From positions 219,414 through 245,627 of the forward strand of contig MNCI01019113.1 of the NCBI GenBank assembly GCA_015680685.1: a stretch of 26,214 nucleotides of DNA. Reading direction: 5' to 3'. Under the pieces are notes generated by a model. That model was not told the origin of the DNA. It saw only the letters and a program-made list of their open reading frames with translations, and did no database searches. The position numbers and the translations under genes are program-made. The stretch comes from Gnetum montanum. Lineage: Eukaryota; Streptophyta; Gnetopsida; Gnetales; Gnetaceae. This document shows positions 10,736 through 19,797 of the stretch, piece by piece; position 1 is the stretch's first letter, and each line of letters begins with the position of its first letter.

Positions 10736-11429
10736 TGTGAGGGAATAAAAAGAAACAAATGGGAAGCCTATGGGTTGGGAGCATCAATCGAATAAAGATT
10801 TGGCTCCCCTGCAAGGACTCTTTGGCTTCCTTACACATGGTGCATGCACATGAGAGAATACAAAAAGATGAATGGGAATCCTAGGGGCCAAGGGCATCAA
10901 TTGAATAGAGATTCAACTCCCCTGCAGTGATTCTTTGGCTTCCCTGCATGTGGTGCATGTGTGTGAGGAAATACGAAGAGATGAATGGGGAGTCCAAGGG
11001 TCGGGGGGTGTCAATCGAATAGAGATTTAGCTCCCTTGCAGTGACTCTTTGGCTTTTTGACTTTTCAAATTCGGCTCCCCAGCAGTGATTCTTTGGCTCC
11101 CCTGCAATCGAATAAAGATTTAGCTCCCCTACAATGACTCTTTGGCTTACTTGAACATGGTGCATGCACATGAGAGAATACCAAAAGATGAATGGGGAGC
11201 CCAAGGATCGAGGGCATCAATTGAATAGAGATTCAGCTCCCTTGTAGTGACTCTTTGGCTTCCCTGCATGTGTTGCATGTGTGTGAGGAAATACAAAGAG
11301 ATGAATGGGGAGCCCAAGGATCAAGGGACATCAATCAAATAGAGATTTAGCTCCCTTGCAGTGACTCTTTGGCTTTTGAGATTCGGCTCCCCTGCAGTGA
11401 CTCTTTGGCTCCCCTGCATGTGGTGTGTT
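10736..11429. repeat. Degenerate tandem repeat block of ~115-bp units
   Basis: The unit reads roughly: ATCAATTGAATAGAGATT, GCTCCCCTGCAGTGACTCTTTGGCT, CCCTGCATGTGGTGCATG, TGAGGAAATACAAAGAGATGAATGGGGAG. The core CTCTTTGGCT is exact at 10818, 11045, 11138, 11251, 11365 and 11401, with ATTCTTTGGCT variants between; some units are internally truncated (near 11080 and 11390). The same core lies at 101-110, left of element 1, so the element is inserted in or next to this array. There is no coding potential. Confidence 0.85.
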
Positions 11430-11525
11430 ACATGGAGGGTGAAAAATCCACTCCCCCCTCCCCCTTATCCTATAAGAACATGGAGGGCAACAAATCCACT
11501 CCCCTCTCCCCCCTATCCTATGAGA
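11430..11525. repeat. Two 48-bp tandem units
   Basis: ACATGGAGGG starts at 11430 and 11478, each followed by AAATCCACTCCCC, a C/T-rich run and TATCCTATRAGAA. It lies between the 115-bp array and the LINE and may be part of the LINE 5' region. Confidence 0.75.
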
Positions 11526-11605
11526 AGAGTTGGCCTCTTGGCCAAAAAAAATCTCTAACTACAATTTCTTTCAAAGAAATTCTAGTTGTGCAATGAGAAC
11601 ATATG

Positions 11606-12252
11606 GTTAGAAAAATGGCATTGCTAGATGAAATTCATGAACAAAATAAATAACTTCTTCAAAGGTTGTTAAGCCTTAAAGAAAACATTGAGAAAAAAAG
11701 GAGACTAATGTTGCTTCAAAGAATAATGAATAGATTTTGCTAAAATTAGCAAAATTTGAAGCTAACATGGAAGAAAATAAAAATGAATCTAAACTTGAAG
11801 GGATAGAGACAAAGATAGAATATGCAATCATAGAAGATTTAAAAGAACAAATCAAAGTAAGGGTAAAGGAAAAAAATTATGATTTCTAGGTATCTTAGAG
11901 ACAAAGGATGAAATCGATAAAATTTTGATTAAGAAAGTTCCAAAAATTATAGATAATATACATATAACGTTTCTAAACATTACTAAATTATGTAGGATGC
12001 TAGGTGAATGACATGAAAAGCCTTGACATATAATTGTTAAGTTTCATGATGTAGATGATAGAGAGTATGTTTGAAGACACAAAAGCTATGTGAAGCAAAG
12101 TGAATGGGAAAAGTGTTTAGGTAAATGAGGATCTTACTTGAAAAACACTTGTATAAAGAGCTAAATAATGGAAAAAAGCTATCTTAGCTCATGAAAAGGA
12201 TTTTGTAATATATTTAAATGCTAACAATATGGTAGTAATTATAAATAAGTAG
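11606..12252 (+). pseudogene. LINE ORF1, coiled coil plus L1-type RNA-binding region
   Basis: The N-terminal part (about 11606-11860) is Lys/Glu/Leu/Ile-rich and coiled-coil-like. At 12018-12075 the frame gives HIIVKFHDVDDREYV, resembling the PIIVKF...DRE word of L1-type ORF1 RNA-binding domains. After a frame change near 12090 the text VNEDLT (12118-12135) followed by YLNANNMVVIINK ends at the TAG 12250-12252. This matches the order of the L1 ORF1 C-terminal domain (V..NEDL, then a ..NKL.I.GK end). ORF1p is the RNA chaperone of the LINE RNP. Most known plant LINE ORF1s carry other RNA-binding domains, so this assignment should be checked. It has many stops. Confidence 0.55.
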
Positions 12253-12281
12253 TATATCAAAAATTATTCTAAAACCATATA

Positions 12282-13625
12282 GGCACTTTAGGATGTAGAT
12301 TTCTTAATATAGAAGGTGGAATTGCAAATAAAGTTATTTCCTTGAATAGTCTTAGTTTCTTTAATAGTATTAGTGTTTTTGATTTTGTTGAAGCTTGGGA
12401 AGATGTTAGTGTTGTAGATTTTGTGGTTTCTAGATTTATTAAATTTTTTGCTAGAAATACAAGAGTAGCATGAAGAGGCAAACCTAGTAGCATTGTAGTA
12501 TTAGTAAGAAAATCTCTTAAAAATTATGGCTTTTAGAAAAAATTAATAATCATAAACAATATGTTTGGCCAAAAATATTATGTTGCACGGTTGTGTTTAT
12601 TTACCATATGTTATTTTTCCCCTAGAGATGCTACATTGTATGATTTTATAGAGATATCTCATGATCATTCTTTTCAATTCTTAGGTAGAGATATTGTAGA
12701 TTTTTTAGCAAAAGGATAAGTGCTTATTTGTGGAGACTTTAATGCAATGATAGATTCAAAGCAAATAAAAATTATTCATTGGAAACATAATGTTGGCAGT
12801 TTAGACATTGTTGAAAATCACAACTAGATACAACATTCTATAAATGATACTATTAATAAGATGGGTCAACAATTATTATAATGGATAAATTTTTTTAATC
12901 TTCTCATTTGCAATGGCCTTGCGGGATTTCCATAATATTCATTGTTTACTTTCATAGGACCTCAAGGTAACTCTTTCATTAATTTGCTTTTATGTTCTTA
13001 TAATGGTATTGAATTTTTTGTTGCAAATTCAAATTCTTCCTTAGACAAAAAAATAAAAATGGAAAAATATTTCAATATAGAGTTACCCTAGAAGTCAAGG
13101 ACAAATATATGGTGCAACACATAATAATTGAATTCTTAAAAAATAACATAGAGAGCTTGAACAAATTTTGCTTAGAATGGTTGAGTAAGTTGTGCATTTA
13201 CAACAACAATGTGCTCACAAGACTTTGTTTGATGAGGAGTGCATGCAACCTAGATAGAATATTAAGAATGTAAATAAGAGTCATAGAAAGAGTTTAGTTA
13301 ATGTATTTAAATGCTTAATTAGAACCAATAGAAGGAAATTTATCAAGAACTAGAAAGAAAAGTTTTCTTACACCATTAAAAAGAATCCTAGACAATTTTG
13401 ATGATGTTTTCATCATAAAGCCTCTCCATCATTTAGTTTTTCTTTTTAGCATATTTGCTCATTTTATAATAAGCTATTTATAGGAGAAGATGATCATTCT
13501 ATTAATATTGTATAGTAAGCATTTGTTTAAGAAGTCATAAAGGGTATTAAAAAGGTAGCATTTAGAAAAATGTAGATTTGGTGTAGGAACACCTCTTCTA
13601 ATTCCCTTATGCTTATCCTACAAGT
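12282..13625 (+). pseudogene. LINE ORF2: AP-type endonuclease, truncated before RT core
   Basis: From 12282 one frame carries a degraded endonuclease domain. FLNIEGG stands near the start, VFDFVEAWEDV holds the metal-binding Glu, and GKPSSIVVLVRKSL is the GG..VLV strand. LICGDFNAM (GDFN at 12732-12743) is the catalytic Asp/Asn box, and ICNGLAGFP..SLFTFIGPQGNSFI is the conserved segment before the end of the domain. The final SDH motif is not intact (SNSSLDKK near 13040). A linker follows, then after a frame change EVIKGIKK (13531) resembles the EV..AI..LK.GKA.G.DG entry to RT; the RT core itself is missing. The endonuclease would nick the target for target-primed reverse transcription. Confidence 0.75.
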
Positions 13626-14598
13626 TGTTTTCACAAGTTTCATGCTTAGGGAAGACCTAGATGTTTGTGTCAAATTTTTGTGTGTGTTTTTATGTCAAAT
13701 TTTTATGATGAAGATTCTTGGATGTTTTGGCATGTTTGGAGGTGTTTTGGCTTATTTTGATGAGTTTAGAAGGTTCCTGGGCTACAGGGACTTGTTGGAA
13801 GGCATTCAGAGGCTCCTAACATCAAAACAAGAATTTTTATTTTTGACACCCTTAAGATAGATGTCTCCCCAAAAAGAAAGACATATTTCTAGATATGTCT
13901 TTCCTAAAATGAAGATGTCTCTAGTTCATAGAAGATGTCTTCCAAAAATAGTAGACGTCTCTCCTGAGAATAAAGCCCTCATAAGAGATGTCTACATGAT
14001 ACATAAGATGTTTATGTCAACGAAGAAGAAAAGCTTTGATGTGGTGTATTGATTGGGAAACATCCAAAAGACACTAGATCTATGCGGGAAACATCTAGGG
14101 AGGAAAATAGAAATCTTCCTACAGTTTTGGATCTTTATAATTATGTATGCCTTTATCCATGAGAAGAGAGGAGAGTTTGTATGGAAGGAGAATTGGGCAA
14201 AAGAGATTGGATGAGCATATTAGGTGAGTGCAATTGGTGATTGTAGCTCCAAGATCAGCATGTGGTGTGTTAATCTATGTGTTCTATTCTCTTGTATCTT
14301 ACTTGTAATTGATATCTCAGTCCCAGGTTGTGGGAGAGATTTCTCTTGGTTGTGTCTTGAATCGAGAATAATCATTGCGTGATTGTAGAAAATCATGCTC
14401 TACAATATTGTTTGAATGTGATAGGTTTTTGAATGCTCATGGGTTCTATGAACCTTGTTGTAATCTTTGAATAATTTAATTTAATATAGCTAGTTTTCTA
14501 GTTTTCTAGTTTTCTAGCAAATAATTTTGTCTTTTCATAATATCTAGATTTAGTGTGTTGAATGTGATTTAATTCTGAAGTGAATCTACTCTAGTGTT
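13626..14598 (+). repeat. Probable 5' LTR of element 2
   Basis: The right end is set by the iMet primer site that follows at 14601. The left end is a guess: the LINE similarity stops near 13620 and TGTTTTCACA starts at 13626. No second copy exists in the window, so the boundaries cannot be tested. It contains the AGATGTCT cluster (13859-14013) and an 8-bp microrepeat (TAGTTTTC) near 14490-14518. The small open frames here (for example 13609-13860) show no domain. Confidence 0.5.
13859..14013. repeat. Cluster of AGATGTCT / AGACGTCT octamers
   Basis: AGATGTCT at 13859, 13913, 13933 and 13986, AGACGTCT at 13953, with variants AGATATGTCT (13891) and AGATGTTT (14006). AGACGTCT is a perfect palindrome with a GACGTC core (bZIP/CRE-like), and AGATGTCT is its C-to-T decay product. 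Clustered U3 boxes of this kind can be LTR promoter elements, which is inference. Confidence 0.55.
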
Positions 14599-14600
14599 AT

Positions 14601-14612
14601 TGGTATCAGAGC
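14601..14612 (+). other. Primer binding site, initiator Met tRNA (TGGTATCAGAGC)
   Basis: TGGTATCAGAGC is the exact 12-base complement of the 3' end of plant initiator tRNA-Met, used by chromovirus-type Ty3 and many Ty1 elements. It marks the end of the 5' LTR of element 2 and stays intact although the frames have decayed. Confidence 0.92.
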
Positions 14613-14661
14613 CTAGTTTTATTGTTGCTTGGATTTTGGTTGAAGATTTTGTCAATTTCAA

Positions 14662-15960
14662 ATGACACCCAAGAAGAAACGAGTGCAAGCTTTAAATTGT
14701 GAGTTGGAAAGCATGAAGTTAGCCTTCTAGATGATGGTTGTTTGATTGGATGAATCAATGCGAAGGTGGATAAACAAGTTGGTCCTAGCCACATTTTGAC
14801 ACATGGAGGTGAAGAGCATGTACATTCAGATGAAGAAGTTTTATAGCTAGGTGGAGGAGTAGATGAAGAAGAAGGTCAATCTAGGTATGGGAGTGTAGGA
14901 AATCATTAGCCAAGGATTCCAATGGAAGTGAATCCTATTCTTCAAATAATAACTCCAAGGGCTCCAGTGGTGCTTAATACTTCAAGTAAGCTTGAGGATG
15001 AAGATGAGGTAAGACTTGCTAGAGCATTCAGAAATGCTTCAAAACTTCCATATGTAGAGTTGAAGACTTTCAATGGTGTAGATGGAAATAATGCTTTTGC
15101 AAGTTGGTTGAAGGTACTTGAGAAGCATTTTCTATTGGAAAAGGTACCAAATAACTTGAGGGTACCTATTGCTAAATCCAAATTAGATGGTATGGCTTCT
15201 ACATGGTGGAAAAAGGAGTCCTAGGGTTATGAAAGACATAATGGTCAGCCTATCAGAGATTGGGATTTGTGGAAATATAGGTTGAAAAGTAAATTTGAAT
15301 AGTCTCAATAGAGATAAGAAACCATTATGAAGTTGATATTCCTAAGGCAAGGTGTCAAGGATGTCAAGTAATTTTACATCAAATTTTGTAATCTATTCCA
15401 TCAATATAAGGTAAACTAGGAGAAGTATGAGTAAGCTTCAATCCTTTTTGGAGGTCTCAAAATGGCATACCAACAAGAGTTGTCCTTTTATAAGTCACAA
15501 TCCCTTGATGAGGCTTATTATTTGGCACTTAAACTTGAGAAGAAATTAGGTGGATTTGAAAACAGGAGAAAATGAACTTCTACAGATAAGGAAAAGGGAT
15601 CTAGATCTGATAAGGAATTCAAATCCAAATCTAAAGACAAGGAGGGCATCCAAGATAAGAAGACTGAAGGAGGTGATGAGAAGGATAAGACCAAGAAGGA
15701 CCTAAGCAAGGGAGGCAACAGTTAAGGTAGCAGCTCATCAAAATTTTAGTGCTTCAAGTGTGGAGAATAGGAACATAAGTAATGGGAATGTTCACTTCAC
15801 AAGGTAGCCAAGGGAAAAGATGTGAAAACCATAGCAGTGGAGGAGACATCAAGCCAAGCTCTTCAAAGAGGTAATCCTAATGCTCCAAAAATTAAGGATG
15901 TTTCTAAATTAAATTCTTGTGCATTCATGGGGAATGTGAATAGAGGAGATCATCTTGATA
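14662..15960 (+). pseudogene. gag: gag of element 2, degraded
   Basis: An ATG at 14662 opens a basic N-terminal segment (MTPKKKRVQ). After a frame change near 14900 the reading goes on in the frame used by protease and RT. The capsid part includes LPYVELKTFNGVDGNNAFAS and MASTWWKKES (15050-15220), the usual F.G..D...WL...E..F and A..WW words of plant Ty3 Gag. A Lys/Asp/Glu-rich linker follows (15560-15720). A zinc knuckle of the CX2CX4HX4C type is spelled by Cys 15750, Cys 15759, His 15774 and Cys 15789, with two stops inside. Stops are again mostly at Gln/Trp-like positions. Confidence 0.85.
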
Positions 15961-16545
15961 GGAAATTGTTGTTTTGAATTGGGGCTAGTTGTTTGCTTAA
16001 TGGGGAAGGGACTCATGTTTTGATTGATGGGGAAGCCCAAGAGAATGTTATTTCTTCTAAGGAATTTACTAGATTGGGTTTGGTAACTATTCCTCATCCA
16101 AGATCCTAGAAGGTGCACTAGTTATTTAAAAATGTTTCCCAAGAGGTGAGGGAACAATGTACTTTGAAATTTAAAATTGGAACTTTTCATGATGTTGTAA
16201 GGTGTGATGTGCTTCCAATAGATTGTGATGCTGTTATTCTTGGTAGACCTTGGAATTTTAACAATGGCACTTAGTTTGATGGAGCAAGAAATGTGTGGAG
16301 TGTTGTTAGACTTGATAGAGTCCATGATTTGATTCTTATGATAGTTGAACAAGTGAGGTAGCAAAGCTTACACAATGCTTCCTTAATCCTTCTAGGAGAG
16401 AGGGAATATATTAAGGAACATGATGAAACTATTTTTGGTTTTGTTGTTATGAAAATAGTTTCTACTAACCATGATGATGTGTAAGTTGATCTTCCTATAG
16501 GTGTGCTAGGCTTGAAAGAGAAATTTTCCAAGGTATTCAAGGGGG
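15961..16545 (+). pseudogene. Protease and protease-RT linker of element 2
   Basis: The frame reads VLIDGEAQENVISS with the catalytic Asp codon at 16026-16028. A functional retropepsin has D-S/T-G-A, and here Gly-Glu-Ala follows, so the site is damaged. DAVILGRPWNF (about 16228-16260) is the conserved ILGRPW flap/helix word near the domain end. The linker includes GVLGLKEKFSKVFKGELDGLP, the VF...LP entry used by chromovirus-type pol. The section 16241-16545 is duplicated in diverged form at 17844-18150. Confidence 0.85.
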
Positions 16546-17655
16546 AATTAGATGGACTACCACTAATGAGAAATGTGTAGCATTAGATTGACTTCATTCC
16601 TAGTGCTACCATTACAAATGAGAGAGCTTACCAGATGAAACCAAATTAGAGGGTTGACTTATGAAGGCAAGTAGAGGGGTTACTTGTAAATGGATTTGTG
16701 AGGGAATCCATTTCACCTCGTGCAGTTCTAGTCATGCTAGTGCCAAAGAAGGACAATGATGAATGAAGAATGTGCATTGATTCTAGGGTAGTGAATAGGA
16801 TAACACTGAGGTACAAGTTTCCTATTCCTAGGATGGATGATATCCTTGATGTCTTGACCAATGCTAAAATTTTTAGAAAAAATGATTTGAAGGGTAGGTA
16901 CCATCAAATTAGAATTAGGCCTAGTGATAAGTGGAAGACAACTTTGAAAACATCGAATGGATTGTTTGAGTGGTTGGTGATACCATTTGGTTTCATGAAT
17001 GCACCTACTACATCCATGAGGTTGATGCATGGTGTATTGAAGGACTTGATTGGTAAGTGTTGTATTGTCTTTTTTAATGATATTTTAGTGTATAGCTCTA
17101 ATAAGGAAGAGCACTTGGATCACTTGAGGATGGTGTGCCTTAAGGTGGAGGAGGCACAATTGGTGATCAATGTAAAGAAAATTCATTTCTTCAAGAGGGA
17201 AATCACATAGTTAGGGTATGTGGTTTCCAAAAATTAGATTCAGATGGAAGCTACCAAGGTGAAGGCCATAAGTGATTAGCCAACTCCTAAGAATGTTGGG
17301 GAGGTAAGATCATTCCTTGGTTTAACAGGTTTTTATAGATGGTTCATAAAATCTTTTAGTGGTATTTCATGACATATGTTTGCTTTGTTGAAGAAAAATA
17401 AGAAATTTAAGTGGGATAATGAAACCCAAGGAAGATTTGACTTGTTGAAAGCAAAGATTACTAGTGAACTGGTGCTTGTAATTCTAGATTTTTAGAAGTT
17501 TTTTATGTGGAGGTGGATGCAAGTGGACTTGCCATTGGTGGGATAATTTCACAAGAAGGTACGCTTATTGCTTTCTTTTCTAAAAAATTGAATGAGTCAA
17601 GGTGAAAATATAGCATATATGAGAAGGAGTTATATGCTATTCTTCAAGTGCATCC
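16546..17655 (+). pseudogene. Reverse transcriptase and start of RNase H of element 2
   Basis: The RT is the best preserved domain, with no stop from 16770 to 17208. Seen in order: RMCIDSRVVNRIT, FPIPRMDDILD, NDLKGRYHQIRI with the first catalytic Asp, GLFEWLVIPFGFMNAPTTSM, and the box VFFNDILVYS. The first Asp of the F/Y-x-D-D box is Asn (AAT, 17076-17078), a G-to-A change that would abolish polymerase activity. FLGLTGFYRWFI is the thumb/connection word. After a one-base shift near 17500 RNase H starts (VEVDASGLAIGGIISQ, Asp codon 17516) and ends at YEKELYAILQ. There the sequence breaks off; no integrase follows. Confidence 0.92.
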
Positions 17656-17843
17656 AAACCAAGTCACCAACAATTAAATAATGGTAATTTATTTATTAAT
17701 GATGGCTATTATAATAGTTAGTGTGAGAAGGTCATTATTTATGTAAGTGAAGACATTAATAATGATATAATTTTCAAGAATTTGGAGATACTTGCTATTG
17801 ATTATAGTAATGATAAATTTATGAGGTGTGCTAATGTAATCCA

Positions 17844-18150
17844 TGGTAGACCTTGAAATTTTAACAATGGTGCTCAATTTGAGAAAGAAAGAAATGTTTG
17901 GAGTGTTGTTAGACCTAATGGAGTCCATGATTTGATTCCTATGATAGCTGAATAAGTGAGGTAGCAAAGCTCACTTAATGTTTTCTTAATCCTTCTATGA
18001 GAGAGGGAATATATTATGGAACATGATGAAACTAGTTTTTGGTTTTGTTTTTATAACAATAGTTGCTACTAACCATGATGATGTGCAGGTTAAACTTCCT
18101 ACAGGTGTGCTAGGCTTGAAGGAGAAATTTCCAAAGGTGTTCAAGAAGGA
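17844..18150 (+). repeat. Second, diverged copy of the element 2 protease-RT linker
   Basis: This aligns with 16241-16545 at an offset of about 1603 bp with small indels: both read TGGTAGACCTTG.AATTTTAACAATGG, GTGGAGTGTTGTTAGAC, GAGAGGGAATATATTA, ACCATGATGATGTG. Divergence is clearly higher than for a recent duplication (my estimate is more than 10%). It is therefore most likely a fragment of another copy of the family, joined here by nested insertion or unequal recombination. Confidence 0.85.
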
Positions 18151-18836
18151 AGATAGAAGGTTTGATGAAGTGGATATCAATGAGAAAAGGATTTCTCAAG
18201 AATCTCTTACTGAGTAAGGGAGTGCTCAATACTCAAAATTTTCATAAGAATGAACTAAGAGCTTCATCAAAGAGACCAAAATATCTTCACAGTCCAAGAT
18301 GGTGAATGTAGTTGATCAAGAAGAGTTCTTACCTCATAAGTTATGGAAGGTGAACGATCAAGGCCAAAGGAGTGGCAAGGATCAAGGGACTTCTTTACAA
18401 AGGATTAATAGCATTACTATAGGATATGATACTCATTATTTGTGTAATTGTTCTAGACCTTTTAGGAAGAGAACATCCTTTGCCAAGTTGAGGCTATCTC
18501 ATTAAAGAGAGGAGAGTCTTCTAGCTAAGGTATGTGGAAGAATGATTTTTTGGATGATGAATCTAATGTTCAAGCCATGGGAGAGAATTTACCTTTTGAG
18601 TTGGTACCTCCAAAGTGGGTTGTAGAAGGTATTGATGATTCCTTGAAAGAGGAGAAACCATTAGAGTTAGAGACTACTATGTGGAATCTTAAAGTTGGAA
18701 GCTTTGATGAGATTGAATAGGCACATGTTGAAGATCTAGTTGAACCAAATATGATAAGAGAAGCCATGAAAAGGTAAGTGAGTCTAAGCTTTACCTTGCA
18801 GATGGTAGTAATGTCTCTTATTTGATTAGTAAGCAA
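18151..18836 (+). pseudogene. Unassigned retroelement-like frames after the linker copy
   Basis: The frame of the duplicated linker continues to 18505 with a few stops. It contains NVVDQEEFLPHKLWKVNDQG. A second frame (18532-18720) contains PFELVPPKWVVEGIDDSLKE and ends at a TAG. I do not recognise either as RT, integrase or chromodomain. The Glu/Asp-rich composition and the position after a pol fragment suggest lineage-specific coding sequence of the same element family or of another copy. Function unknown. Confidence 0.35.
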
Positions 18837-18839
18837 GCA

Positions 18840-19436
18840 AAAGTTAGCATTGTGATCCTGAGCATTGTAAACATCTTATTTGACATTGTAAAAAGTGGGC
18901 CTTCTCATTTGGCATTCTATTCTACCCTTCCTACTATCCTCATAACATTTTGCATTGTTGACTCTTGAGTCCGCGTTCAAGCATACATTTTATCTTGCTC
19001 TGGACATCTTGGTTACCTTTGGGATCTCTATGCCTCCCAATGTCACGCAACCAATTGTATCCACCTTGATAGAGTGAAGTCATAATCTTGAAGCGGTGCA
19101 TTTTCCTAACTGCATTTTACCTTGTTTTCTTGTTTATCATTGCATTTTTACATTGTTTTATGTCCCTTTTGCATTTAAAGCTATCATCTTATGCTAGAAG
19201 TCTCATTTTCAAATTATCCATTTATGAAAGGTTATATTAACACCGACTAAGTCCATGTATGATCGACCAGACCATTCAGGGCACCTCGTTTCCATTTTAT
19301 CTAGCACAGCCCTCACACGGATACGGGGTCAAGACTGTCATGACCGATGACCTCTTGGTGTTTTCTAGCCGCCGATGTTTTCGGTCGCTATAGTTTTCTG
19401 GTGCTAGAAGGAGGACCTTTTAGTGTCCTTTCCGTG
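18840..19436. other. Intergenic stretch, no gene recognised
   Basis: T-rich sequence with several CATTTTGCATTG/GCATTTTACATTG-like words and no coding frame. It may contain the 5' LTR end and primer site of element 3, but I find no TG...CA pair or recognisable primer site. Confidence 0.4.
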
Positions 19437-19763
19437 TTTTATGGTAGCCTTGTAAGCATTCTGCACCCTAATACACATTAGTGTAAACTTGATACCCCTT
19501 CATGGTTGTTTACGTGTCATGTGGTGCAGATCGGTTGCTTCAAAGGTTCTTTCAGAACCCTGCAAGACACAAAGCCTCCGATCGCCAGTTGACTTGTTTG
19601 TTTTATGGTAATCTTGCACGCGTTCTATACCCTATCACACACTAGCGTAAACATGATACCCCTTTGTGGTTGTTTACGCATCATGTGGTGCAAATCGGTC
19701 GCTCTGATGGTTTCCTCAGAATCCGGTAAGACATAAAGCCTTTTAATTACTCCCCTATCTCTT
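19437..19763. repeat. Two 164-bp tandem units ahead of element 3 gag
   Basis: Unit 1 runs 19437-19600 and unit 2 starts at 19601. Both read TTTTATGGTA..CTTG, TTCT..ACCCTA..ACAC, AGYGTAAAC, TGATACCCCTT, TGGTTGTTTACG, TCATGTGGTGCA.ATCGGT, TCAGAA, AAGACA.AAAGCCT. Most differences are transitions. The block lies in the leader of the element 3 gag frame. Confidence 0.85.
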
Positions 19764-19797
19764 TTTTTTATTTGCAATACCATTCAGCTTAGTAACA

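Larger units (their letters stand above)
11590..13625 (+). mobile_element. LINE retrotransposon fragment (ORF1 + start of ORF2)
   Basis: An AT-rich segment that reads as ORF1 (to the stop at 12250) and then ORF2 with an endonuclease. It stops just before the core of reverse transcriptase, where the sequence changes to LTR-like DNA of element 2. LINEs normally lose their 5' end; keeping the 5' half and losing the 3' half suggests later interruption or deletion rather than ordinary 5' truncation. Confidence 0.75.
13626..17660 (+). mobile_element. Element 2: partial chromovirus-type Ty3/gypsy element
   Basis: LTR-like DNA, iMet primer site, gag, protease, RT and part of RNase H are collinear and in the plus direction. 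Integrase, polypurine tract and 3' LTR are missing. The right break lies between RNase H and 17700. The domain order and the RT wording fit a non-Athila, non-Tat Ty3 lineage. A chromodomain cannot be tested because the integrase end is absent. Confidence 0.8.

Noticed and set aside
10736-11429. CRISPR-like array
   Set aside because: Units vary in length, have no constant repeat with unique spacers, and the genome is eukaryotic.
14601-14612. tRNA gene fragment
   Set aside because: Only the 12-base primer complement is present, directly after an LTR; no tRNA arms are seen.
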